Part shown: positions 49,149 through 61,800 of the stretch, one piece after another
Layout of the letters: the number at the start of each line of letters is the position of its first letter
Position numbering within the stretch: the stretch's first letter is position 1
DNA from: Sympetrum striolatum
Taxonomy: Eukaryota > Arthropoda > Insecta > Odonata > Libellulidae
Direction of reading: 5' to 3'
Assembly (NCBI GenBank): GCA_947579665.1
Contig: OX388341.1
Location: forward strand, 1,116,001 to 1,180,000
DNA length: 64,000 nt
Notes under the pieces: generated by a model
Seen by the model: only the letters and a program-made list of their open reading frames with translations
Told to the model about the DNA's origin: nothing
Database searches by the model: none
Program-made: the position numbers and the translations under genes

Positions 49149-49755
49149 CAATGGCGTTCCACCAATTGAAGCTAGATCACATCGATTGTATTCTAAGGTA
49201 ACGTTTCAAATAGTCATGAGTAATGAAAAATCAAAACTTCGGGGCCTGATAAAATTAGCAAATATAAGTCGTCTCTGAAATTTGCTTTTGATTTATAATT
49301 ATTTTGTTGGATTAAATGAGCATGTAAATCGGAAATAAAAGAATTATAGTTCAGGAATCCAAGAGCTCATAAATTGGAGAAATAAAGCGCATTGTTCCTC
49401 CGTCAGATGTCCGAGTTTGTCGAAATTATTTCGATAGCATCCTCGTTTTATTTTACGCCTCTCGATCCAACTTTTCCCCACGAACACCAACATCGTTCAC
49501 CCATTTCCTTCGGAATTCTCGGCTCCCTTTTTCATCGCTTTTGCTTCTTTGACACGTCAAAGGCCCTCTTCGACGCATTCTAGACCTTTACAGCGATGGC
49601 GGACAAAACGGGCGCCTATCGCCGCGGATTGGGCGTATGAAATGTGATTCTTACGCATTTTATATTTTTCTACAAAAAGTAACGAAAATTTCGATTAGTA
49701 AGTTTAGATATTTGAAAACTGGCCAGGATGCCCTCTTTTGCGTTAATACTTCTTA
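49149..49755. other. Unannotated stretch with CpG-richer part
   Basis: No gene seen. 49.39-49.64 kb has more G+C and CpG (for example AAAACGGGCGCCTATCGCCG) than its surroundings. The rest is AT-rich. Confidence 0.45.
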
Positions 49756-50085
49756 TAATAATAATAATAATAAATCGCCTTTATTTGGCCGAGAATGGGA
49801 CTTAAACGTCTCTTCTTCCATATAACCCATCGTCATTAATTATATAATAAGAAGTAGAAACAATTAGAACAATCGTGGATGTTAAAAACCTAAGAGATTC
49901 TTAGGAAAAAGATCCACTGCAGGAAAACACGCACAAGGAAGGGGGGTATGAAAAACCTACCAATAGTAATAGCTAAAAGATAAGAAAAGAGAAAAAGATT
50001 CAAAAATACATAAATACATTATTTATATCCTTATACATCCAAATTAAAAATTTTACAAATCTCAAGTTTCTAAAATAAATTTAGT
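49756..50085 (-). mobile_element. Retroelement 3' tail, second copy
   Basis: Starts with an AATAATAATAAT run and a CCTTTATTTGGCCGAGAA segment, then GACTTAAACGTCTCTTCTT and a GGGGGGTATGAAAAACCT block. The order matches the repeat at 23.93-24.44 kb. On the minus strand it ends with AATAAAGGCGATTTATTATT, a simple-repeat tail as seen in several non-LTR families. No coding part is present. Confidence 0.5.
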
Positions 50086-53000
50086 TCGATGGCAAAGAAT
50101 GTTTTACTTCGCTGACAAACGACGAACTTTCTCGGGATTTGAATTTCACTCCTCGTTTTCAGCCTCTTATCGTCCACGCTAATTGCCTCTTCTGGATTTT
50201 GCTGTGGATGGAACACGAAAAATAATAAAATGAAACTTGTGTGGAAAGCATTTTACGAGCAGAATCTTGGCGGGTCGTAAGTTTCCCTTCGCACACCTTT
50301 TTTCCAAAGAATTTCTTCTTCGACCCGCTCATTTCCACCGCCCCTTATCCCCATTCAATAGCAAACCTCTCCCTGCTTTCTCATTCCTTTTTCCCTTCTC
50401 CATCATCTTCACCCCCGAGTTCGTGTTACCCTTTTATCATTTTCACTTCTTCCTTCCTCTAGCATCTAAACGCGTAAATAGGTGTTTCTGCACGAGATGG
50501 CGTGCAAAGAGGAAAAATCAGATGAACGTTTATCCTGCGAATCACTTTGTTGAGAGGAGTGCACACGTCTCTAGTCAGGTACACTTCTCCACCCATTGTC
50601 CGCGGAAAAAATCTTCCAGAACGCTCATTCTTGAATCTATTTTCTTTATAAATGTAAAAGAAGAATGCTTAACATTACTACGCCCCTCGAGAACGAGTTA
50701 TCCCTGAATACTTTGAACAAGTTTAAACCTGTACATTAATATCCTTTGATTTGTAAATTCACATCTCATGTCAAGGATCGTCATGGTTACGTTTTTCGAT
50801 ATTTCAGCAGTGATTAATTAATGCAACGCGTGTCTGTTCCACATTTACATTGCATCAATGCTCGTGACAAAATCTAATGTTTTTCTTTTCAGTTCCTCTT
50901 GCGTGCCTGCGATCGTTAGCTTATGCTACAAATCATTTATTAAACGAAACATAATTCTTGGCCGTCCCTCCGAACCTCCGATTCCGTCGCTCTATATTCA
51001 GGAAGGGATTATCAACCTTCCCTAATATTGAGCGGGAGTCGGAACCAAAGTCTCATCGATTCAGACGGAAACTAATAAAGTCTTACAACTTGAGAGCCTT
51101 CATTACCTCGTTCTCGGACAATGCTACTTCCGACGATGTTTGAGTTACTTCAAAGTTTCCTTTGAGAGAAGTTCTTGATTATCCTTTGTTGGAATCGATG
51201 GCCCACGAGGTGACGATACGAAAGGACACAAAGTCCGGGATTTCACAGGATCACGTTGATTAAAGTTAACGCATGGGATAGTAACTTTCCCTTTTTGTCT
51301 GTGAGAAAAAATCTGTTAAGTATACGAGGTTGCAAGCTCATTATAGTATGTAAGTAAAGTTATTCGAAGAAGGAATGGTCGAGCTCTCCCCATTAGTTGA
51401 GGAGGGAGCAACATGATGAGGAGTGAAGAAGTCTGAGCCACTTTGAGTGGCAAACGTCCAACACAATTACTATAGCAACAGACATTTTCAAGGTATCCAA
51501 AAAGGAATATACTTATTCAATACAGAGCATTCGGAATGAGTGTCATTTGTTTGCGCCGATCTTAACCCAGAAGCTTGAACGTTATCACAGGCATTAACGA
51601 AACTGAGACAAAAATCTTTCTTTACCAGAAGAGCATAGGAAAATAATTCTTTCATTTATCTGTAGATCTGAAAGAATATGAGTCAGTAACGTGCAATCTA
51701 TAAATAATGGTGAAGCATTAATGACTTGTAAGAAATACGAATTCATATCTAGCTCACAAGAATTCTGAGAAAACTTTAAAAAACAGTTTAAAAGATGGAA
51801 TTATTCTATTTAAATGTGATGAGACAGGTGTTAGAGCAACGCAGGTCGTCAGTTAACAGTTGGACAGTATCACCGCCTGAGCGAGATGATCAAATTCGGC
51901 GCTCTTATCCAATCAGGAATATACTTCGTACAATAGTACAGGAGAATACGTTTTGGACACCCCTGGAAATAAGAAATAACTAGCTAATGTGTTAGAATAG
52001 CTTCGATCGACGGCTGATGAAAGAACATCAAAGTATTGTGCGTTGTATTTATGCGGAATTAAAATATCATTGGAATCCCATTGAATAGTGCCTTAATATA
52101 GCGGTTAGACATACAGATCTATTTTAAATTTACAGCGGATAAACGAAAAGTATTTGGAATATTGATGATGGAGCTCCGATACCTAAGGTCACAGATTTCG
52201 TCTTTTGCGATAGTGAAAACGTATATAAGTTGTTTACATTCCTATTTCATAAAAAATAAATCTGTTTTATATACCAGGAATCATTTTAGGTTCATAATCA
52301 CTCCGAGAAATATGATTTTGTTACATGAGTTGAAGTCAAATTTGTTGATGTTGAAATGAATTATTGCAGTTCGTAATATTGTATTGTGCATTTGTATTCA
52401 TATAAATTTATAATATTTTTTGAATTGATGGTCGAATGCGGTATAACTTTACGTCACCACCTATCCTTGCGACTATCAGCGGTGGTCTTCCGTAATTAAT
52501 AAAAATAGATTACAAAATCATAGGAGCACATTCCGCAACCGAGGCTTTATCAACTATTTTACATCTTCCAGTTTATTGCTCAGAGTAGATTTCTCCGTGA
52601 CCTTTGCATAGTCAAAATCGGTACTTTAAGAACTTTATCAATATTTATTTCTAGAAATGAAACCAAGCGGTCAGTGGTGCTTTTAGCTCGCCGAAAAATA
52701 TTTGAGTTTTCAATTCCTTTCGCCCCGTTCAAACACAGCTCTATCATTATAGCGATTCCTCTTTCGTATTCCTTCGCCTCCCTCCTTTGTATCTCCTTTT
52801 AATATCTCCTCATTGTACTGCTTCCCTCCAATAAGAGCGTTCCCCTCAACTGGTGGTTTAGCGGGTTTTCATTCTTTCCGGAACTCAAAATATCCATTTC
52901 CGAAAAATATTTTGAATTGTTTTCACGCCTCAGTTTGTGGAATTTACACGATCAGGAACTGTTATGAATCCGAATCTCAGCAAACGAGCTTATATTTAAA

Positions 53001-55114
53001 TATTGCAATACCATTGAAAGAGACCTTGTATGCATGACGCTCCAAATTCAAGTTGATCGAAAATAAAATTATAATACGTGACTTCATTCTTATTCATATT
53101 ATATTTTTCATATTATATTCATTCTTATTCATATTAATTCACATTCCTATTCATACTACATATATAATTTATCCATTCTTAAGTAACAAAAGAGTTTTGA
53201 ATCATTCTTGAATTAAACGGGAAGTATGTAGAGGGTAGTGAAACAGTGGCTTGGTTGAGAGGCTATAGAAAAAAGGGAAGTGCGACAGTTTCTTCTCTTC
53301 TCTCTCCTTCTGATTCTTTGCCTCTGGGATAATAAATATGGATTTTGTGAATCAACAATCGCAACATCCTTGCATTATTAGCAACGTTATATAATTTCTG
53401 CATCTCACTGTATCCTATTTCACTGTATTGGCCACGAGTCTTTCATTTAATAAAAAAATACCCATTCAGCTTCTACGGATATAAATATCACAATTTCTGC
53501 TTCGGGATATTTATTGTGAGACTTCCTTTCGCTAAATGATTTGCCTCGAATATTTCATGGCATACATTTTGTTTACATGTTTCATTCTGTGAAATTGTTT
53601 TATTACGTTAAACTACAAGAAGGATATGCCTTCCAAAAATTCCTAATTCTTTTACGTGCAAATAACAGTTCCGAGAGGAAAAAGCCGAAATATATTAATA
53701 CAAAGTCAACAGACGTGCCTCGGGGCATACGATGCACGGATTACATTTTTTGGCTGAAGTTTGTTCTGTTAACATTCTTTCTGTAGTCCAAAGGACTCTA
53801 GCTCATCATTTAATGACTTTTGAGCGTAATTGTATTTTAAATCTCGTCCTCTCGGACTATGAGCAATCATTTTTCTTTCCTTCCGATATCCTTGACGTTC
53901 AAAACCTTCTCAACCTCCATATTTCATTTACAAGACCACACAACATGAGATGGAAATAAAATGTCAACTGAGTGAAAACAGCGAATATCGATTATAATTT
54001 TCTCGCGATAGATTCTCATTCTGTCGGGAGAACAGGTACTTGCGTTACATTTTCCTCTCTCTGAGCTCATTCGGAAATCTCGGCCAATGGCAAAGAGATC
54101 ACTTAATAAGGCTCTTTTTCCTTCATTACTTGAAGCGTAAGTGCTCAAATGCACAACAAAAGGCAATTGAAGGCAGAAACGGAATGATGGCGGATCTCCA
54201 TGTTGTCTCTCCTCTGATTATTTCCGGTCTCGTAATTCTTTAATCGGACTCTTTCATCTCAAACTGTTTTTTTTTAATGTTTAAAGATCGAAACTTTTTC
54301 ACTTTCAAAGAGCGGGAAGGCTTTTATCTCGTCGGAACATTTTCGTTAATAATAGGTTCGTTTATACGTACGTGCGAAGACTTTTCCTCAGTTATATTTA
54401 TGTTTTATTACGCCTTTGACTACGTTCTTGCTACCGCATTTTAATGAATACAATATTTGAATTTCTATTTTAGTAAAGGATAGAATAAATTGTATCTTTC
54501 TTTGGCTTTTTTCGCATTCTTTTTCATGAATGTGATGTCAGGGCCACCACTGAGGTATGCAGAATAAAAGCATCCATCTTGGTTACCACTTATTGAATGC
54601 TGCCGAAAAAATAGACCCATTGTGTTGCAATTACTTGTACCTTAGTGTATTCTGGCGCAGCGCAGAAACCATCGACAATCTATGCATAACACCTCATCTT
54701 ACCCAGAATGCCTCGTTCTATAATCAAAATTTTCGGTTGAGATATCTGATCTGATGGCATTGCGTTTTCCCTTATTATTCTCACATGAATAAGCTATTAA
54801 ATGCGTATTTAACGGTGGTATATCTTTCAGTCTGAAGCGCAGATAGAAAAATAAAAATAGGTATTCCGAACATCTCCGTTTCTACATGAAATGGAAACAA
54901 TGATCTTCAATTAGCTCTTTATTTCAGTAGCTGCATTCGGGTTAACTCCATTCGGAGTTTATTCCTCCATTTCTATTGCTGTTGAACGAATCAGACATTT
55001 TGCACCCTCTCACATTTTCAAATCTTTCGTGAATAGAGCTATATTTAAAAAAAGGAAGAACATGTATTCTTTTAAAATACATTTAGTACACTCCCACAGA
55101 ATTTACAAATGCGA
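50086..55114. other. Long unannotated stretch
   Basis: About 5 kb with no gene I can support. The longest frame (50237-50707, 156 codons) is rich in F, P and S, as expected from a pyrimidine-rich tract, and has no domain; a second frame overlaps it. 51.8-52.1 kb has a 62-codon frame containing QIRRSYPIRNILRTIV; it might be a worn transposase piece but is too short to call. Confidence 0.5.
53084..53160. repeat. Imperfect ATTC/TTCATATTA tandem repeat
   Basis: Repeated segments of the type ATTCTTATTCATATTA occur about four to five times with variation. It is a local low-complexity repeat. Confidence 0.7.
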
Positions 55115-55170
55115 CATGATTCATTATTGGATTAGCCTGATGATGCTAGCGAAACATGTAGCCTCAATAA
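55115..55170 (+). ncRNA. Hammerhead-ribozyme-like motif
   Basis: The 5' strand TTATTG-GATTA-GC is followed by the core CTGATGA, then TGCTAGC, GAAAC, the self-complementary ACATGT and A (cleavable GUA), then GC-CT-CAATAA. TTATTG pairs fully with CAATAA, and GC pairs with GC, leaving an internal loop GATTA/CT in stem I, as active type I hammerheads often have for loop contacts. Stem II is weak: GC and GC with a 2-base loop. Downstream AATAAATACTGTGTACTACT resembles the other Penelope-like ends here. The core is the best of the four in this window. Confidence 0.5.
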
Positions 55171-56415
55171 ATACTGTGTACTACTTCGTAATACTGTGAT
55201 TTTTCCATTTTTGTGGCCTTCCACGTAGTAACACCTTAGTATATTGAGTGTAATCTTTTCGTTGCGGAAAGACTATTCATAATTACCTCCTTGGTGCCAA
55301 CGGCAGTCATAAGAAAGCGAATCGTATAACAGGTACACAAATTCCAAGCCTAACAGCCGTAGTTAAATCTCTTATTTTGGGATATTTCCTAAATCTAATG
55401 CTATATCAATGTATCCACGAGTATTTAATGTAAACGGAATCAATTCGTATTTTTGGCTAAAAGATAATATCAAAGTATTAAGAATCCTAGAATTATGATC
55501 TAGAGAAAAATCACCTTCGCAATCGTCGGGCGCCATTTTCAAATCAGTGATAAAGGTACCGAATCGTATGTCAGCCCGCTCAGAGGTAAGGAATAAATGA
55601 AATGCCAGTCCTGCTTGATCCGTGGCATCCATTTTGGTCCCACCGATTCCTCCCTCTGGCGGCCATTTTCTACCAACGCACACACACACGCCTTCGTAAG
55701 CGGATGCAATTCCTCTCTGAAAAAGCTTATGCAATTCCATCTTCTTTTGTTCGATGATGAGAAACGCCTCGCTTTTGCAATGGCCTCGGAGCTCTGTATC
55801 CTATATTTCTCATGGGAAAGATCGCAACAAACTCATCCTCGTTTGCTCTCTGCCATCTCGATTCCGGAGAGAACGTCACTGTTGTGTCTGGATGAAAGCG
55901 GCGAACCTTATTCTTCTGTTTACTCCCTGCAATCGAGGCCGAAAGGCGCGCATATGGCCGCTGAAAATTCCTCAAATGAATTCATTTTAACGGAAGAAGG
56001 ATGAATGGAGGACAGGAAATGATACGAGTGTTTCTGATAACACGGCGTGGTATTAATGTTTGAAATTAAATTCAACGTCTATGTAGTAGATTGATGGGAA
56101 TTCATCATTATTCAGAAAAGAGAACAGCATCGTCCTCAGAAGAAATGCAAAATCAGATATTTAAATAGGGCAGCGATAAAATATATCCAAGCAAATGAAA
56201 CGACACCCAATGATGGAAGCAGATGAAGACTGGCAACGGAAACGTCCTTGAAACGCGAGGGAATATCTGAAATTAACTTATAGCCTTTCCTGCAGTACTA
56301 ACTTTCGGAGACTCTGATTTTCGTGTTTATATTTTTGAGAAATTCCTGGAAACTGAGATATAATTTCATATCGTTTATCAGAAGGCGCGATATTAGTTTT
56401 CAATACTTGCGTATT
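55171..56415. other. Unannotated stretch with a GC-richer part
   Basis: No gene I can support. 55.5-56.0 kb is GC-richer, and several frames overlap there on both strands (the longest 135 codons, 55597-56004 plus, and 122 codons, 55372-55740 minus). Open frames on both strands usually reflect composition. None has a recognised domain. Confidence 0.4.
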
Positions 56416-56735
56416 GAATTGAAGCGAAGAAAATGTTCGCGAGCGATGTTACTTTCCGCTATTTACGCCTAACCTCGATGGATTGCATGGGATTCTGCTG
56501 AAAAGTGTTTTATTCAGACATTAGAAAAAAAAAACATTTCAAAGGCAATACGTTTTCTAAAGATGGCAAATCAGTTAGCGTCACTCACATGCTTCCTGGG
56601 CGTACATTCATTGAATCCCAGTAAATATACAGAAATATTTGTACCTTTCAGTTACTTTGTTCGGGATCAGAAAAGAGAAGAGAAAGCAAAGAGAGCAAAT
56701 AAAATGCCTGGATACATCAGGCGCATTTTTCTCTA
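56416..56735 (+). pseudogene. LINE reverse-transcriptase fragment, second copy
   Basis: GCGAAGAAAATGTTCGCGAG matches the 24.7-kb fragment (GCGAAGAAAAAGTTCGCGAG), and the next ~150 bp follow it: GCGATGTTACTT, then CGCCTAACCTCGATG, ATTAGAAAAA, AAAGGCAATACGTTTTCTAA and GCGTCACTCACATG line up with the same order there. It represents the RCYLALVRPHLEY to SVTQM part of the enzyme, broken by frame shifts. It extends to about 56735 with the codons for a FVPFSYFVRDQ stretch. Confidence 0.7.
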
Positions 56736-58266
56736 AAGTCAGAGAACGCATTTGAGCTCATTCGGAGTCATTGCAGAAGAGCATCCGTCAGGTAAATACA
56801 TTAGGAGATGATGGGATTTTGTATTTCGAGAAGAAAAAAGGTCATTTATCACTAGTTTCCGGTTATTTTTCTGGAATTTAGAAGTACAGAACAAAGGTCA
56901 GATCAAATTCTGAATTTCCTTAAAAACCGATGGTTTAGCAATATCAAAAGCATGTTTACATTCTGAAACAAGCCGGGAGATAGCTTCAACTTCCTTCTTC
57001 CAGATAATTTTAGATATTTTCTCTCGCAATTCATTATGTCAGAATGAAACATACAAATAAATACGAATCCTTAAAATAATTAAAGAAAAGCAGCGAAATG
57101 CCTTTAAAGCGCAGCTGCGATGAAGATGTACGAAACAGTTCATAAATTTTAATAACTAAACGTGATCAACTCTTCTGCAAAGGACGTGTGTAAAATTATA
57201 TCATAATCATTTTGTACTCTTTAATCCAGGTATCGAGAGGTCAGTAGGAAAGAAATTCTTGCAAGGTTAAAATTAATTGTGTTTTCGTTCAATTACGTCA
57301 GATTCGTAATCGATTACGAGAGTAATGGAAAGCAATCTATCAATGAGAATTCCATACTATAAAGTTTTACTAAACTACCATTAGTAAAACGTTTTCCTAA
57401 GTTGTTTTTGCACATTGATAATTACCACGAAGTTACACCTGATGCTCCATCATTCAATCTTTCAATGTTCACCTCTAAAGACCATTTCAAATTGTATGTC
57501 GCTAATAGTTTGCTCAAGAATTTTACGTTTCCTGAGAAATGTTAAAGATAACTCTTTGAAGTAGCAAAATAAAACTTCCCGTAAAACATGATGTACTGTA
57601 GAATGGCTACGATCTAAAATCAATCTCTGCTCATACTATTAAAGAGAAACTGACCAAGTGTTTATAAGATCGCTTCCAGAGAATTAATCACTGTGAAACG
57701 CCCTTTTTAACGCAGAGTGGGTGAGAATTGAGGAGCTCAGACTACTGTTACTTTAAAATAGGTAACAAGAGAAATAGTTCAGAATAGCCTCCCCATTGGC
57801 AATCCGCCGCTGATTTAACCTGAATTTCAGCAATCGAAACAAACACCACCTTCATTACAACATCCGCCATTTAGAATTGGATAAAAAACGGTTGCAGCGA
57901 TTCTGGCACGGATTCTTTAAAACGTCAATCCCAACCTCCCCTTTCCATTTTTTCTCCAAGTCGATTCTCTCGGGTGTTTACTTGCTGCCATTTCCGGCGC
58001 GCGAATGACAAAAGTGCTCGCATTTACACACACACCACACAAGCCGTGCGCTGCTTGATCGAGTGCATTTCGGAGGGCAGAAGAAGCAATCGCACGTGAG
58101 CTCGCAGGTGTGTCGTTGTTTGCGGTTGGGCTCCAATCGCTCTCCATCCAAACCTCCGAGTGGCCGAACGCACTTTTTAAAGAGAACATGTTTGGAAAAG
58201 GGAACGTTTTTGAAACGATTTTTTCTCCGCCATCCTTAGTTCAATGGGTTTAAATTTTCTCTTACG
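56736..58266. other. Unannotated stretch with a CpG-rich part
   Basis: No gene I can support. 57.8-58.2 kb is rich in G+C and CpG and contains an open minus frame (57917-58189, 90 codons) without a known domain. It could be part of an exon or a regulatory island, but I see no splice context that decides it. Confidence 0.4.
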
Positions 58267-58347
58267 TACAGTCCTGGCCAAAATTAACGCAGCACCGGCC
58301 GTAAGGATCGCTAGGGAGGTGCTGCGTTAATTTTGGCCAGGAGTGTA
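58267..58347. mobile_element. 81-bp Tc1-type micro-MITE
   Basis: Almost only terminal inverted repeats: TACAGTCCTGGCCAAAATTA.. at the left, ending ..AATTTTGGCCAGGAGTGTA at the right, with GCAGCACC and GGTGCTGC facing a ~20-bp centre. Arms of about 30 bp differ at one position. The TACA..CCTGGCCAAAATTA form with TA at both ends is typical of Tc1-like TIRs. No internal sequence beyond the centre remains. Confidence 0.85.
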
Positions 58348-58726
58348 CTATACCGTTAGTTTGTACAAAGGAAATCCAAAAAAGAGGTAGGATGTATCTC
58401 TGTGAGCATTGTATCCTAGCATCAGTTGAGCTGGAATAGCCAAATATTATAAGAGCACAGTTCAATATTATTTCCTCTTTTCCCGCTATTGAGGAAACGT
58501 TGAAATTGGCGATTGAGTCAGGAGATAGGGAAGGATGCGAAAGATGCGAGAATGCCTGAGTTAATGGAGGTGATATTAGATTTTAAATTATTGCGTATAA
58601 TAATTGTTATGATTTGTGCTTTTCCTAATTTATCCGAAATTAATCTTTTCATAACAGTTAGAATAACTATCCTAAGAAAAAAAAGGGTCGAGGTATGTTT
58701 GCACATAAGGGCGTGCACCCAGGAAA
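58348..58726. other. Short unannotated stretch
   Basis: No feature recognised. A 113-codon frame begins at 58513 and runs into the palindrome that follows; part of it is translated repeat, so I do not call it a gene. Confidence 0.4.
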
Positions 58727-58814
58727 ATTCCCAAGGAAAAACGGACTTGAAAAAGTCTGACGGGGCCGGGAATCGAACCCGTCAGACATTTTTAAGTCCG
58801 TTTTCCTTGGGAAT
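58727..58814. mobile_element. 88-bp palindrome with a B box as its loop
   Basis: Arms start ATTCCCAAGGAAAAACGGAC and end GTCCGTTTTCCTTGGGAAT, with an inner pair TCTGACGGG/CCCGTCAGA. The unpaired centre is GCCGGGAATCGAA. On the minus strand the inner stem and loop read GACGGGTTCGATTCCCGG, an exact tRNA T-arm with the B-box consensus GGTTCGATTCC. The whole would fold into one long hairpin presenting this loop. No target duplication is obvious. Confidence 0.8.
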
Positions 58815-61800
58815 TATCCCAAGAAGAGTTTTAATTAGAAGTAAACGTGTATAAGTTTTAAGCTCTATTGGGTAAGGAAGTTAAACACATTTGCTACAAT
58901 GTAAATATAAACGACACAATTCCCTTTGTGGGTACTGATACATTTCACAATTCTCACTTAGCATTGTTCTACTTTATATCCTCATTTACCATCTTTCACT
59001 CCTTTTTTGCGTTGACTTTTTCTCACCTGTACTCATCACTCAACTTGAGATATGATCGCTCTAACTCGAGATTGACGTGGGTAATGAGACTTTTCCGACG
59101 CTGAAAAAACCTAAAGAACATTGTCTATGTTCAACAATGTTCTACGTACGCACATCAATGTTAAACGACTCACCTTTTCGAAACTTTTCTTTTGTGAAGT
59201 CTCCTTTCGGATGTTCGGCCAATCATCAGACGCGAATCGTACATCGACGAAATTCGATCAATCGCTCAAATCGATCAATTTGCAACTAACATTCACATGC
59301 CAGATGGTTATTAGTCAAAAGATGGATTATTCGAACGTATTTTTTGCTTCTGCGATTTAGGTCTCCGTGTTCCCCGATGAATAATCACGCCCTGAACGTG
59401 TTCTTTCCACCTGTTTCGTGTATTTTCCTCCCCATTCATCTTTATCGATGCTCTCTCCTTTCTGTTTGAGAGAAACACACGCAGGCAGAGGGTGAACAAC
59501 TTTTAGAACATTGTCCCTAAAACAATATTCATCTGCATCCATACATATATAACCACAGATTCCGAACGCACCTTATTTCGGGTTTGTTACTTAATTTATA
59601 TAAATTAATTTATCTAGTTTTATGTAATTATTAAATCTAAATTTAAGAGGAAAATAATTAAAATAGGGAAAATTAAATTAATTGAAAGAATCAGAAACAT
59701 AGGAGTGTTTGGTAAGCATAAGTATGAGCAACCTGTCGTTAATTATTTTTATACAGTTGAATTTCCAGAGGTATCATTACTTCCCGTTATAAGTTCTTTG
59801 GACCTCTGAATGATTCCATTCCGTGCATTTCCTCCCATTTCCCAACTTATGAATGATGTGTGTTGTAACCTAATTCTGACAGGAAAGATGACGACGCTAA
59901 ATTCACAGCGTCCCTCTTTATTTCTTCTCTGCACGCGACATTTCATTTTCCCCTCGCATACATCACGGCGCCATTCTGCGGTCCATTTCGGCGTCGTAGC
60001 TTCCAATTTATTCTCGGGAGATGTCGCTTCGCTCTTCGAGTGTATTAATTTTAATAGAAGCGCTGAAACGCCGGAAAAAGAGATTTTTATGCTGTTTTTC
60101 CGGGAATCATACTGCTCCGCATCCCCGCAGTTGTTTTCTGCCTGAGTTACTTCCTTGCCTCGTATTTTTCTGCGAATGAATTGACCTTTCTATAGTTAAT
60201 TACTTCACGTGGGTTTGTGTAGCTTCAGGGAAATCCTTAATAAATAACAGCAGAGCTTTCTAATTTTCCACTCAGCCTGGCAAAATATCACTAAATTTCT
60301 CATTTACTATATTTTTATGGTCAGGGAACGACCAATATATCTTGGCGTATTTTGTATATCTAGTTTAACGGCAGTAAAAATGGACAATATATTATTCATT
60401 AGGATTAATTCTCGGGACTGGGCAGCGTCTCTCCATATCGTCGACGTTTCGGCCGCTTCTCGAGAATTATACGCAATTCACCGGGAAAGAATTACTTACT
60501 TCTGAACATATTATCCATGTACTTTTCAAAAAACTGTTCACATTATTATATGTCTATATATAGCAAACTTATCAGCTATATGATTGACCTAAAATATATG
60601 GAACACATTCATCTTTTGCCTTCGCTACAGCCCATAGCGTATGCTACAATTTTAGGTAGGAACAGTTGGAACCAACAACACTTGTAGCATACTATGGCAA
60701 GTTGAGTCTTTCCGTCATACAAAGGAAGTTTTTGTCTATTTACCTTTTTTGGAAAAGAATTTTATAAAATTCTTATCATATTTTTATCTTAAACTGAAGC
60801 AGGACACATTCAGTAATTAAGAAAAATACGTTTACCCTAGTAACACAGGATTCACTCAAATGTGACTCTGGTGTTCTTAGAATAGACTCTTTGGTTCGTA
60901 AAGGGCTAACGGAGTTGCAGAAATCGTTCTCAAATGCGTGTTTCGCTCGTTTAAATTTTTTTCACGCTAGATCAAGAGTGATGTTCAACTATGATATATA
61001 TCTCCCCGAACATTTTAAGATTTGCCAATCGCATCGTCTAATACGGATCTCTTCAAAACGAAGAAAACGAAAGAAAAGCGATTGCGCAAAATGATTCGCC
61101 TCTTTATTTTGTTCTCTCCTTTTCTTCGTAACCCTTTTCTTTTTGAAGAAGCAAACGCTCCGTTAAGATAAACTTCAGTCGCAAGACGTCCCTATTAATC
61201 CTCTCTTTTCCTCATAAGCCCTATACCGGGAAATTTCACAAACCCCTGTCCTTTCCTCCCCTTCTTTCTCGACCTTTCAATTAACCCCTATTTTCTCTTT
61301 ACGGGTCCCATAAACCATTCATAGCTTAATCTCACGTATCCTTATCTCCACATCGATATCACCTTATTGCGGAATCTCTTTCATGTGACCTCGTTTCTTT
61401 CTCCATCCTCCTCCTCGTCTTCTGGATCTCCTTCGAAACAGATTCGACTCCAAATAACGCACTTCTTACGCCTCTTTCCATAACCTGAAGCGGACAGACT
61501 ACTGCATGATAACTGCACATTTTTTCATTCGTATTAAAGAGAAACGCCTCCAGTACAATGTATTCGTTCCTTGATAACTTTCTTCTATCTCATGAGTTAT
61601 ACGCCTTTGGAGTAGTTTAGCTTATCGAGCTCCTAATTATCCGATATTCTTCTCAGATCTGTTTTAGTTATCACTTAGAGATAAACTGTTATTAATGCTC
61701 AGTATCATGAATACCGAAAATTTCGGAAAAGCAATCTTCAATTAAATTAAGTACTTGAATAAATAAATATTTTGCGATCTAAATTGACTTTATTTGACGC

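Noticed and set aside
50237..50707. 156-codon frame, among the longest in the window
   Set aside because: Pyrimidine-rich DNA gives F, P and S runs. A second frame overlaps it, and there is no domain or gene context.
55597..56004. 135-codon plus frame with overlapping minus frames
   Set aside because: Open frames on both strands in a GC-richer island are expected by chance, and no motif is recognised.
60633..60696. Small inverted repeat as a MITE
   Set aside because: Arms are only about 15 bp and imperfect, with no target duplication or known terminal sequence.
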